Position numbers and translations under genes: made by a program. A DNA stretch of 54,725 nt from Capnocytophaga canis. GTDB taxonomy: Bacteria > Bacteroidota > Bacteroidia > Flavobacteriales > Flavobacteriaceae. Below, in pieces: positions 34,486-44,380 of the stretch. The notes below the pieces were generated by a model, which did not search any database, was not told the DNA's origin, and was given only the letters and a program-made list of their open reading frames with translations. The stretch spans positions 1 to 54,725 of the forward strand of contig NZ_CDOI01000157.1 in NCBI RefSeq assembly GCF_000827555.1, written 5' to 3'. Every line of letters starts with the position of its first letter. The stretch's first letter is position 1.

Positions 34486-37400
34486 ATGACCTCTAACTTT
34501 ATATTTCTACGAGAAGACCATAATTTACTATACAATATCGCCTATTTATCTGAAAAAAATCTCTATTCCGACCCCAATACTTGTATGTTCAAACTTCGGC
34601 AATTTAGCGAGGTGATGGTCAATGAAATTTTTCAAATCGAACATATTCCGATTCCCACAGAACATAATCAGGCTTCTAAAATCAATACGCTCAAAAAAGA
34701 AGGCATTATAGAGCCTATCATTGTCGATCTTTTTCATCAACTTCGACTCAAAGGAAATGATGCTGTACATTCGGTGTACGCCTCGCAAAAATCTGCCGAA
34801 ACCTTGCATAGAATGGCTTACCAATTGGCTCGTTGGTTTGCTTTGGCTTATGGCGAGGGTACCAAAGGGCATTCGGAATTTGTATTACCTGAAAAACATA
34901 GCATCTCCGTAGAGGATTTGAAAGCGGAAAAAGAAGCCCAAGAAAAACAGATTGAGACCCTTCAAAATCAATTGTTTGAACTTCAAAAACAGAAAGAATA
35001 TTTAGAGGAAAGCCAATCCAAAGAATTTTTATCGGCACAAAAAGAACGCGTGAAAAAATCGCAAAAGTACGCAGGACAGCTCAGCCTTTCCGAAGCGGAA
35101 ACACGAAAAATCATTGACGCTCAACTTAATGAAGCGGGTTGGCAAGCCGATTCTATTCACCTTAAATATTCCCAAGGCACTCGCCCCGAAAAAGGAAAAA
35201 ATATTGCCATTGCCGAATTTCCCACCGATAAAGGCAACGCTGATTATGCTCTATTTGTAGGTTTGAAATTAGTCGGAATTGTAGAGGCCAAACCCGAACA
35301 CAAAGATATTTCCGCCATCATCGCCAATCAGTGTAAGGATTACGCAACACACATCAAATCAGAACATTCTGAATACATTATTTCTCAATGGGGAGCTTAT
35401 CAAGTGCCTTTTGTCTTTGCTACCAATGGCAGAAAATATTTAAAGCAGTTGGAGACCAAATCGGGTATTTGGTTTTTGGACACACGCCGAAATGATAACA
35501 TTCCTAAGGCATTACAAAGTTGGAAAAGTCCGCAAGGCTTATTGGAAGATTTGGAAAAAGACATCGAAAAAGCGAACCAAAAACTCGCCGAAACGCCTTA
35601 CGAATTATTGAGAGACAAAGACGGACTCAACTTGCGTGAGTACCAAATAAAAGCCATAGAAACCACTGAAAGAGAATTACTTAAAGGCAAATCATCAATT
35701 TTGCTTTCAATGGCAACAGGCACAGGAAAAACCCGTACCCTTTTGGCGATGATATATCGTTTTTTAAAAACCCAACGCTTCAAACGCATTTTGTTTCTAG
35801 TGGATAGAACCTCGCTCGGCGAACAAGCACACGATGTATTCAAAGAAGTTCGATTGGAAGATTTGCAAACCTTAGCAAATATCTACAATATCAAAGGATT
35901 GGAAGATAAAACTATCGAGCGAGAAACCAAAATTCACTTGAGTACGGTGCAGGCGATGGTCAAACGGATTTTGTACAACGAAGGCGAATATACCCCGTCG
36001 GTTTCCGATTATGATTTGATTATCATCGACGAAGCCCACCGAGGCTATACCCTTGATAAAGAGATGGCAGATGATGAATTGGAGTTCCGCAATCAGGACG
36101 ATTTTATCAGCAAATACCGAAGCGTGATTGATTATTTCGATGCCGTGAAAATTGCCGTTACTGCCACTCCTGCCCTCCATACCACCGAAATTTTCGGAAA
36201 GCCGGTATTTGAATACTCGTATCGTGAGGCGGTATTAGACGGATTTTTAGTGGATTATAATCTTCCGCATCAAATCATTACACAATTGCGAAAAGAAGGC
36301 ATTCATTACCAAAAAGGAGATACCATTCAAATTTTTGACCCTGAAAAAAATGAAATTACCGATTTTTCAGAAATTGAAGACGAACTGAATTTTGACATTG
36401 AACAATTTAATAAAAAAGTTATTGTAGAAGATTTTAACCGAGTGGTACTTACCGAAATCGCTCAAGAACTTGATCCTGAAGGACAAGGAAAAACGCTGAT
36501 TTTTGCCGTAGATGACCAACACGCCGACCTCATCGTAAAAATTCTGAAAGAAATTTATGCCGAACAAGGCATTGATAATGATGCGGTAAAGAAAATCACG
36601 GGAAGTATAGGCGATAAGAAACGCGTTTTGGAAGCCATCAAGCAATTCAAGAACGAAAGATATCCGAACATTGCCGTTACGGTGGATTTACTCACCACAG
36701 GAATTGATGTACCTGAAATTACCTCGTTGGTGTTTTTACGCCGTGTGAAATCAAGGATCTTATTTGAACAAATGTTAGGAAGAGCCACACGCCTTTGTCC
36801 GAAAATTAATAAAGAAAATTTTGAAATTTACGACCCTGTGGGCGTTTTTGAAAGCATTGTAGATTTTACAAAAATGACGCCCGTAGCTGCCAATCCGTCT
36901 GCCTCTTTTGAGGATATTATCAGCGGAATTGATCACAGCGACGAGGCTTCTTCGGTGAAAAAATATGTAAATCAGCTCATTGGAAGATTGCAAAGACGAG
37001 CTAAAAACATCACAAAACAAGACGAAGATTATTTTCTTAATTTACAGAAAACAACACCACAAGAGTTTATCCGAGAATTGAAAGAACAACCCATTGGTGA
37101 GGTAAAAACCTTTATACAAAACCACAGAAAAGCGATTGAATTCTTGTTTCATTCCAAATCAAAATCAAATCATTACAAAATCATCAGCGATAAAACCGAC
37201 CAAGTTGCCGAACGCTACCAAGGTTATGGCGGAGCGGAACAACGCCCCGAGGATTACATCGAAGCCTTCAGAGCTTTTATCACAGAAAATCAAAACCGAA
37301 TAGCCGCTCTCAACATCCTCTGCACCCGACCTAAGGAACTGACACGCAACGAACTGAAAAGCCTCCGATTGGAAATGGAACAGGCGGGCTATTCCATCAG

Positions 37401-37743
37401 GGAAATCAACCACGCTTGGAACAAAGCCAAAAATGTGGACATCACCACGGATATTATCGGCATCGTTCGTACTTTGGCGTTGGGCAGTGCTTTGGTGGAT
37501 TATGCCGTTCGCTTGGAAAATGCGTTTAAGAAGCTCAAAATCCATCGTCAATTCACAAAAATTGAAGAAAAATGGCTCGACCGCATCGAAAAATATCTCG
37601 TCAAAGAACAATTCATCGACCACGAAAGTTTTAACACGGGAGCATTCAAAAACGAAGGTGGCTACGAAAAAATAAACAAAGCCTTTAAAAATCAATTAGA
37701 TGAAATTGTAGATGAGTTGAAGGAGTATCTTTTTGTGGGGTGA
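34486..37743 (+). CDS. hsdR: Type I restriction enzyme R subunit HsdR
   Basis: ATP-dependent translocase and nuclease subunit of 1085 residues. Order: N-terminal DUF4145-like helical domain (1-140), a coiled linker, the HSDR_N nuclease domain with ADYALFVGLKLVGIVEAKPEH (EAK near residues 267-269), helicase motif I (SMATGTGKTRTLL, about 408-420), motif II IIIDEAHRGY (about 511-520), motif III AVTATPALH, and motif VI region EQMLGRATRLCPKIN, then an EcoEI-type C-terminal region. All helicase and nuclease residues seem intact. It is the first gene of the operon; a KAP NTPase lies between it and hsdM. Confidence 0.95.
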   Translation: MTSNFIFLREDHNLLYNIAYLSEKNLYSDPNTCMFKLRQFSEVMVNEIFQIEHIPIPTEHNQASKINTLKKEGIIEPIIVDLFHQLRLKGNDAVHSVYASQKSAETLHRMAYQLARWFALAYGEGTKGHSEFVLPEKHSISVEDLKAEKEAQEKQIETLQNQLFELQKQKEYLEESQSKEFLSAQKERVKKSQKYAGQLSLSEAETRKIIDAQLNEAGWQADSIHLKYSQGTRPEKGKNIAIAEFPTDKGNADYALFVGLKLVGIVEAKPEHKDISAIIANQCKDYATHIKSEHSEYIISQWGAYQVPFVFATNGRKYLKQLETKSGIWFLDTRRNDNIPKALQSWKSPQGLLEDLEKDIEKANQKLAETPYELLRDKDGLNLREYQIKAIETTERELLKGKSSILLSMATGTGKTRTLLAMIYRFLKTQRFKRILFLVDRTSLGEQAHDVFKEVRLEDLQTLANIYNIKGLEDKTIERETKIHLSTVQAMVKRILYNEGEYTPSVSDYDLIIIDEAHRGYTLDKEMADDELEFRNQDDFISKYRSVIDYFDAVKIAVTATPALHTTEIFGKPVFEYSYREAVLDGFLVDYNLPHQIITQLRKEGIHYQKGDTIQIFDPEKNEITDFSEIEDELNFDIEQFNKKVIVEDFNRVVLTEIAQELDPEGQGKTLIFAVDDQHADLIVKILKEIYAEQGIDNDAVKKITGSIGDKKRVLEAIKQFKNERYPNIAVTVDLLTTGIDVPEITSLVFLRRVKSRILFEQMLGRATRLCPKINKENFEIYDPVGVFESIVDFTKMTPVAANPSASFEDIISGIDHSDEASSVKKYVNQLIGRLQRRAKNITKQDEDYFLNLQKTTPQEFIRELKEQPIGEVKTFIQNHRKAIEFLFHSKSKSNHYKIISDKTDQVAERYQGYGGAEQRPEDYIEAFRAFITENQNRIAALNILCTRPKELTRNELKSLRLEMEQAGYSIREINHAWNKAKNVDITTDIIGIVRTLALGSALVDYAVRLENAFKKLKIHRQFTKIEEKWLDRIEKYLVKEQFIDHESFNTGAFKNEGGYEKINKAFKNQLDEIVDELKEYLFVG

Positions 37744-37751
37744 GTTTTTTA

Positions 37752-37780
37752 AAGGTTAATTGTTAATGATTAATGGGTTC
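37752..37780. repeat. AT-rich hsd spacer repeat, copy A
   Basis: GGTTAATTGTTAATGATTAATGG between hsdR and the KAP gene. It belongs to the same TTAAT/ATTAA-type family as the spacers at 41058, 42485, 43050 and 43873. Confidence 0.5.
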
Positions 37781-37842
37781 ATAAATATTATATAGAAAAA
37801 AAGATTTATAAATTTGTGGGAAATAAAATTAAGGAGTAAACT

Positions 37843-40800
37843 ATGACCAAAAATAATACTAGTTATATCTTCATAAAAAATCAACCTTTGGGTGAGGATT
37901 TATTTGAAAACAAGTCGCAAGATAAAATAGCATCTATTATTAGTGAGAAAATTATCAACGAACCCGATTTTAAAATCATTGGTATCGATGGTGAATGGGG
38001 GTCGGGTAAAAGTAATTTGGTAAAACTTATAGAAAAGAAACTTGAAAACAATCACAAGTTTTTTGTATATGATGTGTGGGGACACCAAGAAGATGAGCAA
38101 CGAAAGTCTATTTTAGTAGAATTAACTGAATTTATAAAATCTGAAAAAGATTTAGTTAATAAAAAAAATAGTTGGGAAAACAAGTTGAAATTCCTACTTG
38201 CTAAATCAAAAGAAACTAAGACCATTAATCAACCTTATTTAAGTGTTGGATTTATATTTAGTTTACTGTCTATTGTTTACATTCCCACTGTAAATGTTTT
38301 CAAGGATTCAATGGCTGATTTTTTTGAAATAGAATCTTGGTTTTGGAAACTTTTATTAGTTGCTTTTCCAATATTCATTGTTATAGGGATATACTTTTGG
38401 AATGTAATCCAAAATTGGTTTAGTAGAAAGGGATTTTGGAAGTCTTTTAAATTATCTGCACAAGAAACATTTCAAGTTTACACCAATAAACAAAAAGAAG
38501 AGACTAAAATAGAAACCATATCTGAAAATGAGCCATCGGTAAGAGAGTTTCAAAATTGGATGCAAGATATTAATGACGATTTAAAAAAGCCGATTGTTAT
38601 TGTTTTTGATAATTTTGATAGATTACCAAAAAAGCATATACTTAGTATTTGGTCATCTATACATATATTTTTTGCTGAGAAAAGTTATTCTAATATAAAA
38701 GTTATTATTCCTTTTGATAGAGAGCATATTCAAAATGCTTTTAAAGACCTTAACAACGACAAAGATAAAAGTTTTGGAGAAGATTATGTCAATAAAACTT
38801 TTGATATAGTTTTCAGGGTTACTAAACCGATTATGTCCGATTGGAAAAAATTCTTTGAAGAACAATGGAAAAAAGCATTCATCAAATATGATGAAACAGA
38901 AATGAAATTGGTAGTTCAAGTATATGAATTTCTGAACCGAAGAATTACACCTCGTGAAATTATTTCATTTATCAATGAGTTACTTACCATAAAACTTTTA
39001 GATGAAAATTATAAAGAAAGATACATTGGTATTTTCATTCTTAGAAAAAATGAAATATTAGCTAATCCTTTAAAAGCAGTTTCAGATTACAAAGAAATAT
39101 TGGGTGGACTCTACCATATTTATTTAAGTGATAAAGAGTATCCCAAACAACTTACAGCTATCATTTACCATATTGAAGTAGATAAAGCTTTGGAGCTTAT
39201 TTATACACAAGAATTGAGAGATTCAATGCTCAAAAATAATGTTCAAAAATTTAATGAGATTTGCAAAGCAGATTTTATTGACTCCATTTTTTATTCTACA
39301 ATATTAAATATCAATTCTTTTGAAAATCCAATTTTGGCATTAAGCTCATTAGATGAAAATTCAAAAGTTTCTTTTCAAAACATAAAACAAACTTGGAACA
39401 CATTCTATAACGGAGTTCTTGAATTAGGTATGCGTATGGGAACTTTAATCATTAACGATTGGCAAATTACTTTGATTAAAAATATTGATAATGATAAATA
39501 TCTTTCACATCTATTAAAAGACTATTCTAGCTTAATAAACGATACAAATATTGAAGAGTATATTGATTTGATAGATGAATTGATTAATCATTTTACCGAA
39601 GAAAGAGTTTTGAGGAATTTAAAACAGAACAAAACTTCAGAGGCTAATTATGTAAAATTGATAGAACATAAAGGTGAAAATCACCAAAAATATAAACTTT
39701 CTGTAGATTATAAAACATTAGATAAATATCTCTCTAAGCTAGATATTAAGGATATTCTAAAATTGGAAAGAATGAAATACTTAACTAAAGATTACGATTT
39801 TAAAGAATATAGAGAAAAACTTAAAACAGAACTCAAAAATTTCAGTAATCAGAATAATATTCAATTAGCAAATGATACTTTAATAAGAATAAAAGAAATT
39901 TCTCAAAAAGAAGTTTTAAAGAATTTGTTAGACGATAGTAGAATAGGTTCACTATATGCTAATAATCAAAATTCAGAATTGCCGATTATAAATGAGTTAA
40001 TAGCAATGAGAATTGCAAGGGGAAGTGGCTTTAGCTCTTCATATGGTAATTATTTTAATGATATCCTAAGTCAGGAAAATGAAAAACGGGCAGAACAAAT
40101 TGCGAATACCATCTTAAATTATATTACCTATGGAGATTTGTTACTGATGTCTAATTATTTTAGAAGTTATCCATTATTTAGGCAGATTATTTTAAAAATG
40201 TTTAGAAAATCTGATTTAGGTAAATCTGCTAATATTATTACACTGATAAATAAATATTCAGAAATAAAAACAAGTTTAAACATAGATGATGACTCACTTC
40301 TGAATGAATTGAATAAATGGAATGTTGATAAAGATAAACTTGATATAAATAAGTTAGACGATCAGTTTTTAAGTGATTGCTTTGAAAATGAGAAATTAAG
40401 AATATCTAAAGTTGTTGCATCTGTTTTCAATGAGGATTTTTCTAAATTAGATAAAAACGGTTATGAAGCTGTCTTTGACAACAATGGAAATAATGTACAT
40501 TTTAGATTTTTCCAATATTTAGAATCTACAAGTCTTACTCAACAATCTTTGGATGTTTTCGAAACTAAATTTATTGAATTGTTGGAGCAAGGTAACAATA
40601 TTGATGAGCAATGGTGGAGTATATTAGAAATCTATGACACTAACAATTCTTCTATTTCCGTTGTGAATCTGTTCAAAAATATTTTAGATAAGATATTAAA
40701 CGCAAAAATTAAGCTGTCGTTGGAGTTAGCAAATAAGTTGTTACCCTATTTCTTCAAGTATGATTTATTGATAGGTCGAAATGATATTTTTAGGTTAGTT

Positions 40801-41007
40801 ATCAAAAATGATTTTCTTTTAAATACAGAATTCGTTAAATCATTAAATGAAAACTCTGAAAAGCTAAGAGAACTATATAAAGTAGCTTCAAAAGATGATA
40901 AAGATGGATTTAGAAATTGGTTAAACGAGCAAAGAGATAATAATACTGATATAGAAAATCTAGCTAAATCTCTTGATATTAGAAGAACAAAAGGAAAAGA
41001 AAATTAA
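37843..41007 (+). CDS. KAP-family P-loop NTPase with membrane insertion
   Basis: Protein of 1054 residues. Walker A is GEWGSGKSNL (about 49-58) within IIGIDGEWGSGKS. Two TM segments (about 133-152, YLSVGFIFSLLSIVYIPTV, and 168-190, WKLLLVAFPIFIVIGIYFWNVI) are inserted between Walker A and Walker B, which is the KAP hallmark. Walker B is PIVIVFDNFDRLPKKH (about 250-265), with IPFDREHI and NRRITPREIISFINELL downstream. A long helical C-terminus follows (about 380-1054), very AT-rich. KAP ATPases occur in defence contexts in bacteria; here it is inside an hsd operon. Function is inference: a membrane-anchored sensor or effector. Confidence 0.88.
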   Translation: MTKNNTSYIFIKNQPLGEDLFENKSQDKIASIISEKIINEPDFKIIGIDGEWGSGKSNLVKLIEKKLENNHKFFVYDVWGHQEDEQRKSILVELTEFIKSEKDLVNKKNSWENKLKFLLAKSKETKTINQPYLSVGFIFSLLSIVYIPTVNVFKDSMADFFEIESWFWKLLLVAFPIFIVIGIYFWNVIQNWFSRKGFWKSFKLSAQETFQVYTNKQKEETKIETISENEPSVREFQNWMQDINDDLKKPIVIVFDNFDRLPKKHILSIWSSIHIFFAEKSYSNIKVIIPFDREHIQNAFKDLNNDKDKSFGEDYVNKTFDIVFRVTKPIMSDWKKFFEEQWKKAFIKYDETEMKLVVQVYEFLNRRITPREIISFINELLTIKLLDENYKERYIGIFILRKNEILANPLKAVSDYKEILGGLYHIYLSDKEYPKQLTAIIYHIEVDKALELIYTQELRDSMLKNNVQKFNEICKADFIDSIFYSTILNINSFENPILALSSLDENSKVSFQNIKQTWNTFYNGVLELGMRMGTLIINDWQITLIKNIDNDKYLSHLLKDYSSLINDTNIEEYIDLIDELINHFTEERVLRNLKQNKTSEANYVKLIEHKGENHQKYKLSVDYKTLDKYLSKLDIKDILKLERMKYLTKDYDFKEYREKLKTELKNFSNQNNIQLANDTLIRIKEISQKEVLKNLLDDSRIGSLYANNQNSELPIINELIAMRIARGSGFSSSYGNYFNDILSQENEKRAEQIANTILNYITYGDLLLMSNYFRSYPLFRQIILKMFRKSDLGKSANIITLINKYSEIKTSLNIDDDSLLNELNKWNVDKDKLDINKLDDQFLSDCFENEKLRISKVVASVFNEDFSKLDKNGYEAVFDNNGNNVHFRFFQYLESTSLTQQSLDVFETKFIELLEQGNNIDEQWWSILEIYDTNNSSISVVNLFKNILDKILNAKIKLSLELANKLLPYFFKYDLLIGRNDIFRLVIKNDFLLNTEFVKSLNENSEKLRELYKVASKDDKDGFRNWLNEQRDNNTDIENLAKSLDIRRTKGKEN

Positions 41008-41082
41008 AAACACATCAAAAAGCTCTTTTAGAAACAAACATTAACAAACAATATTCAACAATTAATAATTAACAATCACCCC

Positions 41083-42498
41083 GTGAACAACCAAGAAATC
41101 GTATCGAAGCTGTGGGCTTTATGTAATGTATTAAGAGATGATGGCATCACCTATCATCAGTATGTAACGGAACTGACTTATATTCTGTTCCTAAAAATGG
41201 CAAAGGAAACCGATACCGAAAAGGAAATTCCTGAGCAGTACCGTTGGGACAAACTCGTAAAACAAGACGGCATCCCCCTGAAAAAGTTTTACAAAGAACT
41301 CTTGGAGCATTTGGGCGAGGAATGCACAGGACGCATACGCGAAATTTATGGCGGTGCAAAATCAAACATCGAGGAACCTAAAAATCTTGAAAAAATCATC
41401 AAAACCATTGACGAACTCGATTGGTATTCGGCTAAAGAAGAGGGCTTGGGCAACTTGTACGAAGGACTTTTAGAGAAAAACGCCAACGAAAAGAAATCGG
41501 GAGCGGGGCAATATTTTACCCCTCGGGTGCTGATTGATGTCATTACCGAGCTGATTAATCCGAAAGCGGGTGAGCGATGCAACGACCCTGCCTGCGGAAC
41601 TTTCGGATTTATGATTGCCGCCGACCGACATATTAAAAAGCAAACCGATGACCTTTTCGATTTGTCCGAAGAAGAGCAAAATTTTCAAATCAATGAAGCC
41701 TTTACAGGGGGCGAACTCGTACACGAAACGCACCGCTTGGCACTGATGAATGCGATGCTCCACGACATCAAGGGCGATATAAAATTGGGTGATACGCTTT
41801 CTTCCGAAGGTAAAAAAATGACAGGTTTTGATGTGGTACTGACCAATCCGCCCTTTGGTACAAAGAAAGGTGGCGAAAGAGCTACTCGCGACGATTTAAC
41901 CTTTCCAACTTCTAACAAACAGCTCAACTTCTTGCAACATATCTACCGAAGTTTGAATGTGAATGGTCGTGCAGGTGTCGTATTGCCCGATAATGTTTTG
42001 TTTGTAGACAACGACGGCGAAAAAATCCGTAAAGACCTGATGGATAAGTGCAATTTGCACACCATTTTGCGTCTTCCGACAGGGATTTTCTATGCTCAAG
42101 GCGTGAAAACCAATGTGCTATTTTTTACTAAAGGTAAAACCGAAAAAAACAATACCAAAGAAGTTTGGATTTACGACCTGCGAAGCAATATGCCGAATTT
42201 TGGGAAAACCAATCCTTTGAAATACGAACATTTTCAGGAGTTTATCGAATGCTATTGCGAAGACGATTTCAGCAAGCGAAAAGAAACCTATTCGGCTGAA
42301 AATCCGCAAGGACGATGGCGAAAATACACCATAGAAGAAATCATCGCACGCGATAAAACTAGTTTGGATATCGCGTGGCTCAAACAAGGCGAAGAAACCG
42401 AAGACATTCCCCTTGATGAACTACTTGAAAATATCGAAGAAAAAGCTACCAATATTATGTCGGCAGTAGAAAAACTCAAATCAATTATCAATGGTTAA
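41083..42498 (+). CDS. hsdM: Type I DNA methyltransferase HsdM
   Basis: Protein of 471 residues starting at GTG 41083 (MNNQEIVSKLWALCNVLRDDG). The N-terminal helical HsdM_N domain is followed by the methyltransferase: KSGAGQYFTPRVLIDVITELI (about 138-158), motif I DPACGTFGFMIAA (about 169-181) and motif IV TNPPFGTK (about 256-263). Motif I has phenylalanine where a glycine or alanine is usual (CGTFGF); this may be tolerated. It makes N6-methyladenine in complex with HsdS; the S gene in this locus is only a fragment. The start GTG, not ATG, is preceded by a repeat spacer. Confidence 0.95.
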   Translation: MNNQEIVSKLWALCNVLRDDGITYHQYVTELTYILFLKMAKETDTEKEIPEQYRWDKLVKQDGIPLKKFYKELLEHLGEECTGRIREIYGGAKSNIEEPKNLEKIIKTIDELDWYSAKEEGLGNLYEGLLEKNANEKKSGAGQYFTPRVLIDVITELINPKAGERCNDPACGTFGFMIAADRHIKKQTDDLFDLSEEEQNFQINEAFTGGELVHETHRLALMNAMLHDIKGDIKLGDTLSSEGKKMTGFDVVLTNPPFGTKKGGERATRDDLTFPTSNKQLNFLQHIYRSLNVNGRAGVVLPDNVLFVDNDGEKIRKDLMDKCNLHTILRLPTGIFYAQGVKTNVLFFTKGKTEKNNTKEVWIYDLRSNMPNFGKTNPLKYEHFQEFIECYCEDDFSKRKETYSAENPQGRWRKYTIEEIIARDKTSLDIAWLKQGEETEDIPLDELLENIEEKATNIMSAVEKLKSIING

Positions 42499-42504
42499 TT
42501 ATAA

Positions 42505-43014
42505 ATGAGTGTAACTATTATGAGTAAAGAACTGACAAATACTACGGAATATCGAGAGATACTGAGCCAAGCCATTAGCCAAATTCACATCACACGCACC
42601 ATTATTGCTCAGCAGGTAAATAGTGCAGCCAATTCGGTGTATTGGAATTTGGGAAAAATCTTATCGGAAAGACAATTAGCAGAAGGCTATGGCAGTGCCG
42701 TAGTGAAACAACTCTCAGTTGATTTAAAAAACGAATTTCCTGATATGGGATTTTCGCCACGAAACTTATGGAATATGAAACGCTTCTATGAGCGTTATTA
42801 TCAAGCAGATGAAAAACTGCAACGCTGCGTTGCAGTTTTACCTTGGAGGCATAATTTACTGCTTTTAAGTAAGGTAGAATCATTAGAAGCTGTGGCATTT
42901 TACGCTAATGAAGTGATTGCAAAAGGATGGTCGAGAGACTTGTTGCTCAATGCTATAAAAATGGACACCTATACACATACAACAAAACAATTACCTACCA
43001 ACAATTTTGCTTAA
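42505..43014 (+). pseudogene. Truncated DUF1016 (YhcG-like) protein
   Basis: The 169 residues match the N-terminal winged-helix-like DUF1016_N domain: AISQIHITRTIIAQQVNSAANSVYWNLGKIL, then GYGSAVVKQLSVDLKNEFPDMGFSPRNLWNMKRFYERYY, and AKGWSRDLLLNAIKMDTYTHTT. The expected PD-(D/E)XK nuclease half that follows TKQLPTNNFA is missing and a stop comes at the domain border. Two starts are possible (42505 or 42520). It lies inside the hsd locus, 6 bp after hsdM, and is followed by a palindromic AT spacer. It could be a functional DNA-binding half but is more likely a deletion remnant. Confidence 0.8.
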
Positions 43015-43050
43015 TTACTTCAATTGTAAAAACAAGTAAAAATAATTTTC

Positions 43051-43100
43051 AATGGTTAATGATTAATTAATAATTGATAATTAACCATTAATAATTAAAA
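43051..43100. repeat. AT-rich palindromic hsd spacer, copy D
   Basis: Arms AATGGTTAAT (43051-43060) and ATTAACCATT (43080-43089), perfect 10-bp inverted repeat around more TTAAT units. It lies between the DUF1016 fragment and rhuM. Confidence 0.6.
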
Positions 43101-43106
43101 AAAGTT

Positions 43107-43869
43107 ATGGAACAACAAAATATCATCATTTACAAGACCCAAGACGGCAAGGCTAAATTAGCACTTTATGCCCGAGATGGTTCGGTGTGGATGAATCAAA
43201 GTCAAATTGCAGAACTTTTTGACACCTCTAAGCAAACAATAAGTTATCATATACTTAACATATTGGAAGAAAATGAATTAAATGAAAATTCAGTTGTCAA
43301 AAATTATTTGACAACTGCTTCTGACGGAAAAAATTATGAGGTAACTTTTTATAGTTTAGATATGATTTTAGCTATCGGCTTTCGAGTGCGAAGCAAACGC
43401 GGTACGCAGTTCCGACAATGGGCAAACCGAAACCTCAAAGAATATTTAATAAAAGGTTTTGTGATGGATGATGACCGACTGAAAAATCCCGATGGACGCC
43501 CCGATTATTTTGATGAATTATTGGCTCGTATTCGCGATATTCGTGCCTCTGAAAAACGATTTTACCAAAAAGTGCGTGATTTGTTTAAACTCAGCAACGA
43601 TTATGACGAAACGGATAAATCTACGCAAATGTTTTTTGCCGAAACCCAAAACAAGCTCCTTTATGCCGTAACACACCAAACCGCAGCCGAAATTGTGGTA
43701 AGCCGTGCCAATACCGAAAAACCCAATATGGGGCTTACCTCTTGGAAAGGAAGTGTCGTGCGAAAAGGAGATATTTTCACGGCGAAAAACAGCCGATGCT
43801 GAGCAAGCCGATTTGGAAGACCTCAAACAAATAGAACTATTGGAAAAACAAGTAAAAAACAACAAATAA
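43107..43869 (+). pseudogene. rhuM: RhuM family gene with internal deletion
   Basis: The first 230 codons are clear RhuM: VWMNQSQIAELFDTSKQTISYHI, NYLTTASDGKNYEVTFYSLDMILAIGFRVRSKRGTQFRQWANRNLKEYLIKGF, MGLTSWKGSVVRKGDIFTAKN. It then ends at a stop after SRC. A second frame, one base different, picks up ADAEQADLEDLKQIELLEKQVKNNK and stops at 43867-43869, matching the C-terminus of the family. About 75 codons of the middle are missing, and the join is out of frame. The intact family member in this window is at 18753. Confidence 0.85.
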
Positions 43870-43875
43870 TTTATT

Positions 43876-43928
43876 AATGGTTAATTATAAATGATGAATT
43901 AACCATTTACAATTAATAATTAACAAGT
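43876..43928. repeat. AT-rich palindromic hsd spacer, copy E
   Basis: Arms AATGGTTAAT (43876-43885) and ATTAACCATT (43898-43907), followed by TTTACAATTAATAATTAACAA. It is the same element as copy D, and lies between the broken rhuM and the hsdS fragment. Confidence 0.6.
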
Positions 43929-43934
43929 AAAAAA

Positions 43935-44144
43935 GTGAACACCCAACAGCTCAGACAAAAAATACTCGACCTTGCCATTCGTGGGCAACTTGTACCGCAA
44001 GACGGAAAAGATGAACCAGCATCGGTATTATTGGAAAAAATCCGTGCAGAAAAACAACAACTCATCGAACAGAAAAAAATAAAAAAAGATAAAAAATCAT
44101 CTTATATAACTTCTGAAAAATCCCCATATCCTAAGAGATTCTGA
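43935..44144 (+). pseudogene. hsdS: HsdS fragment (specificity subunit start)
   Basis: A 69-codon ORF from GTG 43935: MNTQQLRQKILDLAIRGQLVPQDGKDEPASVLLEKIRAEKQQL, then KKIKKDKKSSYITSEKSPYPKRF and stop. The first 55 residues match the N-terminal part of type I specificity subunits of Bacteroidota up to the border of the first target-recognition domain. Both recognition domains and the second conserved region are absent, and no continuation is found in the next 260 bp. The hsdM start and the hsdS start share the same GTG-and-spacer style, so this is the genuine gene start. Confidence 0.85.
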
Positions 44145-44380
44145 TGTATTATGAAAATTTAAAGTTTTCAATCATAGTCTTTTATTTAGAGTTTTAAAAG
44201 TAGTTAGTTCACGATTTAGTAAACTAACTTTGTTTGTATCTGCCATATTACGTTACATATTAATTTTCAATATTTTTTAAAAGATAAAGTAAATGTCTTA
44301 TTATGAGTAAATTATATTTTTATGTTTACTTTTTTGATTTAATTCTTACTTGAAAAAAACATCAATTCACAATTAATTCC
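44145..44380. other. Spacer after the hsd locus with a small hairpin
   Basis: No gene. A short hairpin (AGTTAGTT 44202-44209 / AACTAACT 44222-44229) is visible; the rest is AT-rich. It may be the place where the rest of hsdS was lost. Confidence 0.4.

Noticed and set aside
37843-43014. Complete BREX, DISARM or other named defence system
   Set aside because: No pglZ, brxC/L, drm or similar gene is present. The genes form an ordinary hsd set with added KAP, DUF1016 and RhuM genes.
43050-43930. CRISPR array suggested by repeated AT-rich units
   Set aside because: The units are not regularly spaced, differ in length, contain genes between them and have no unique spacers.
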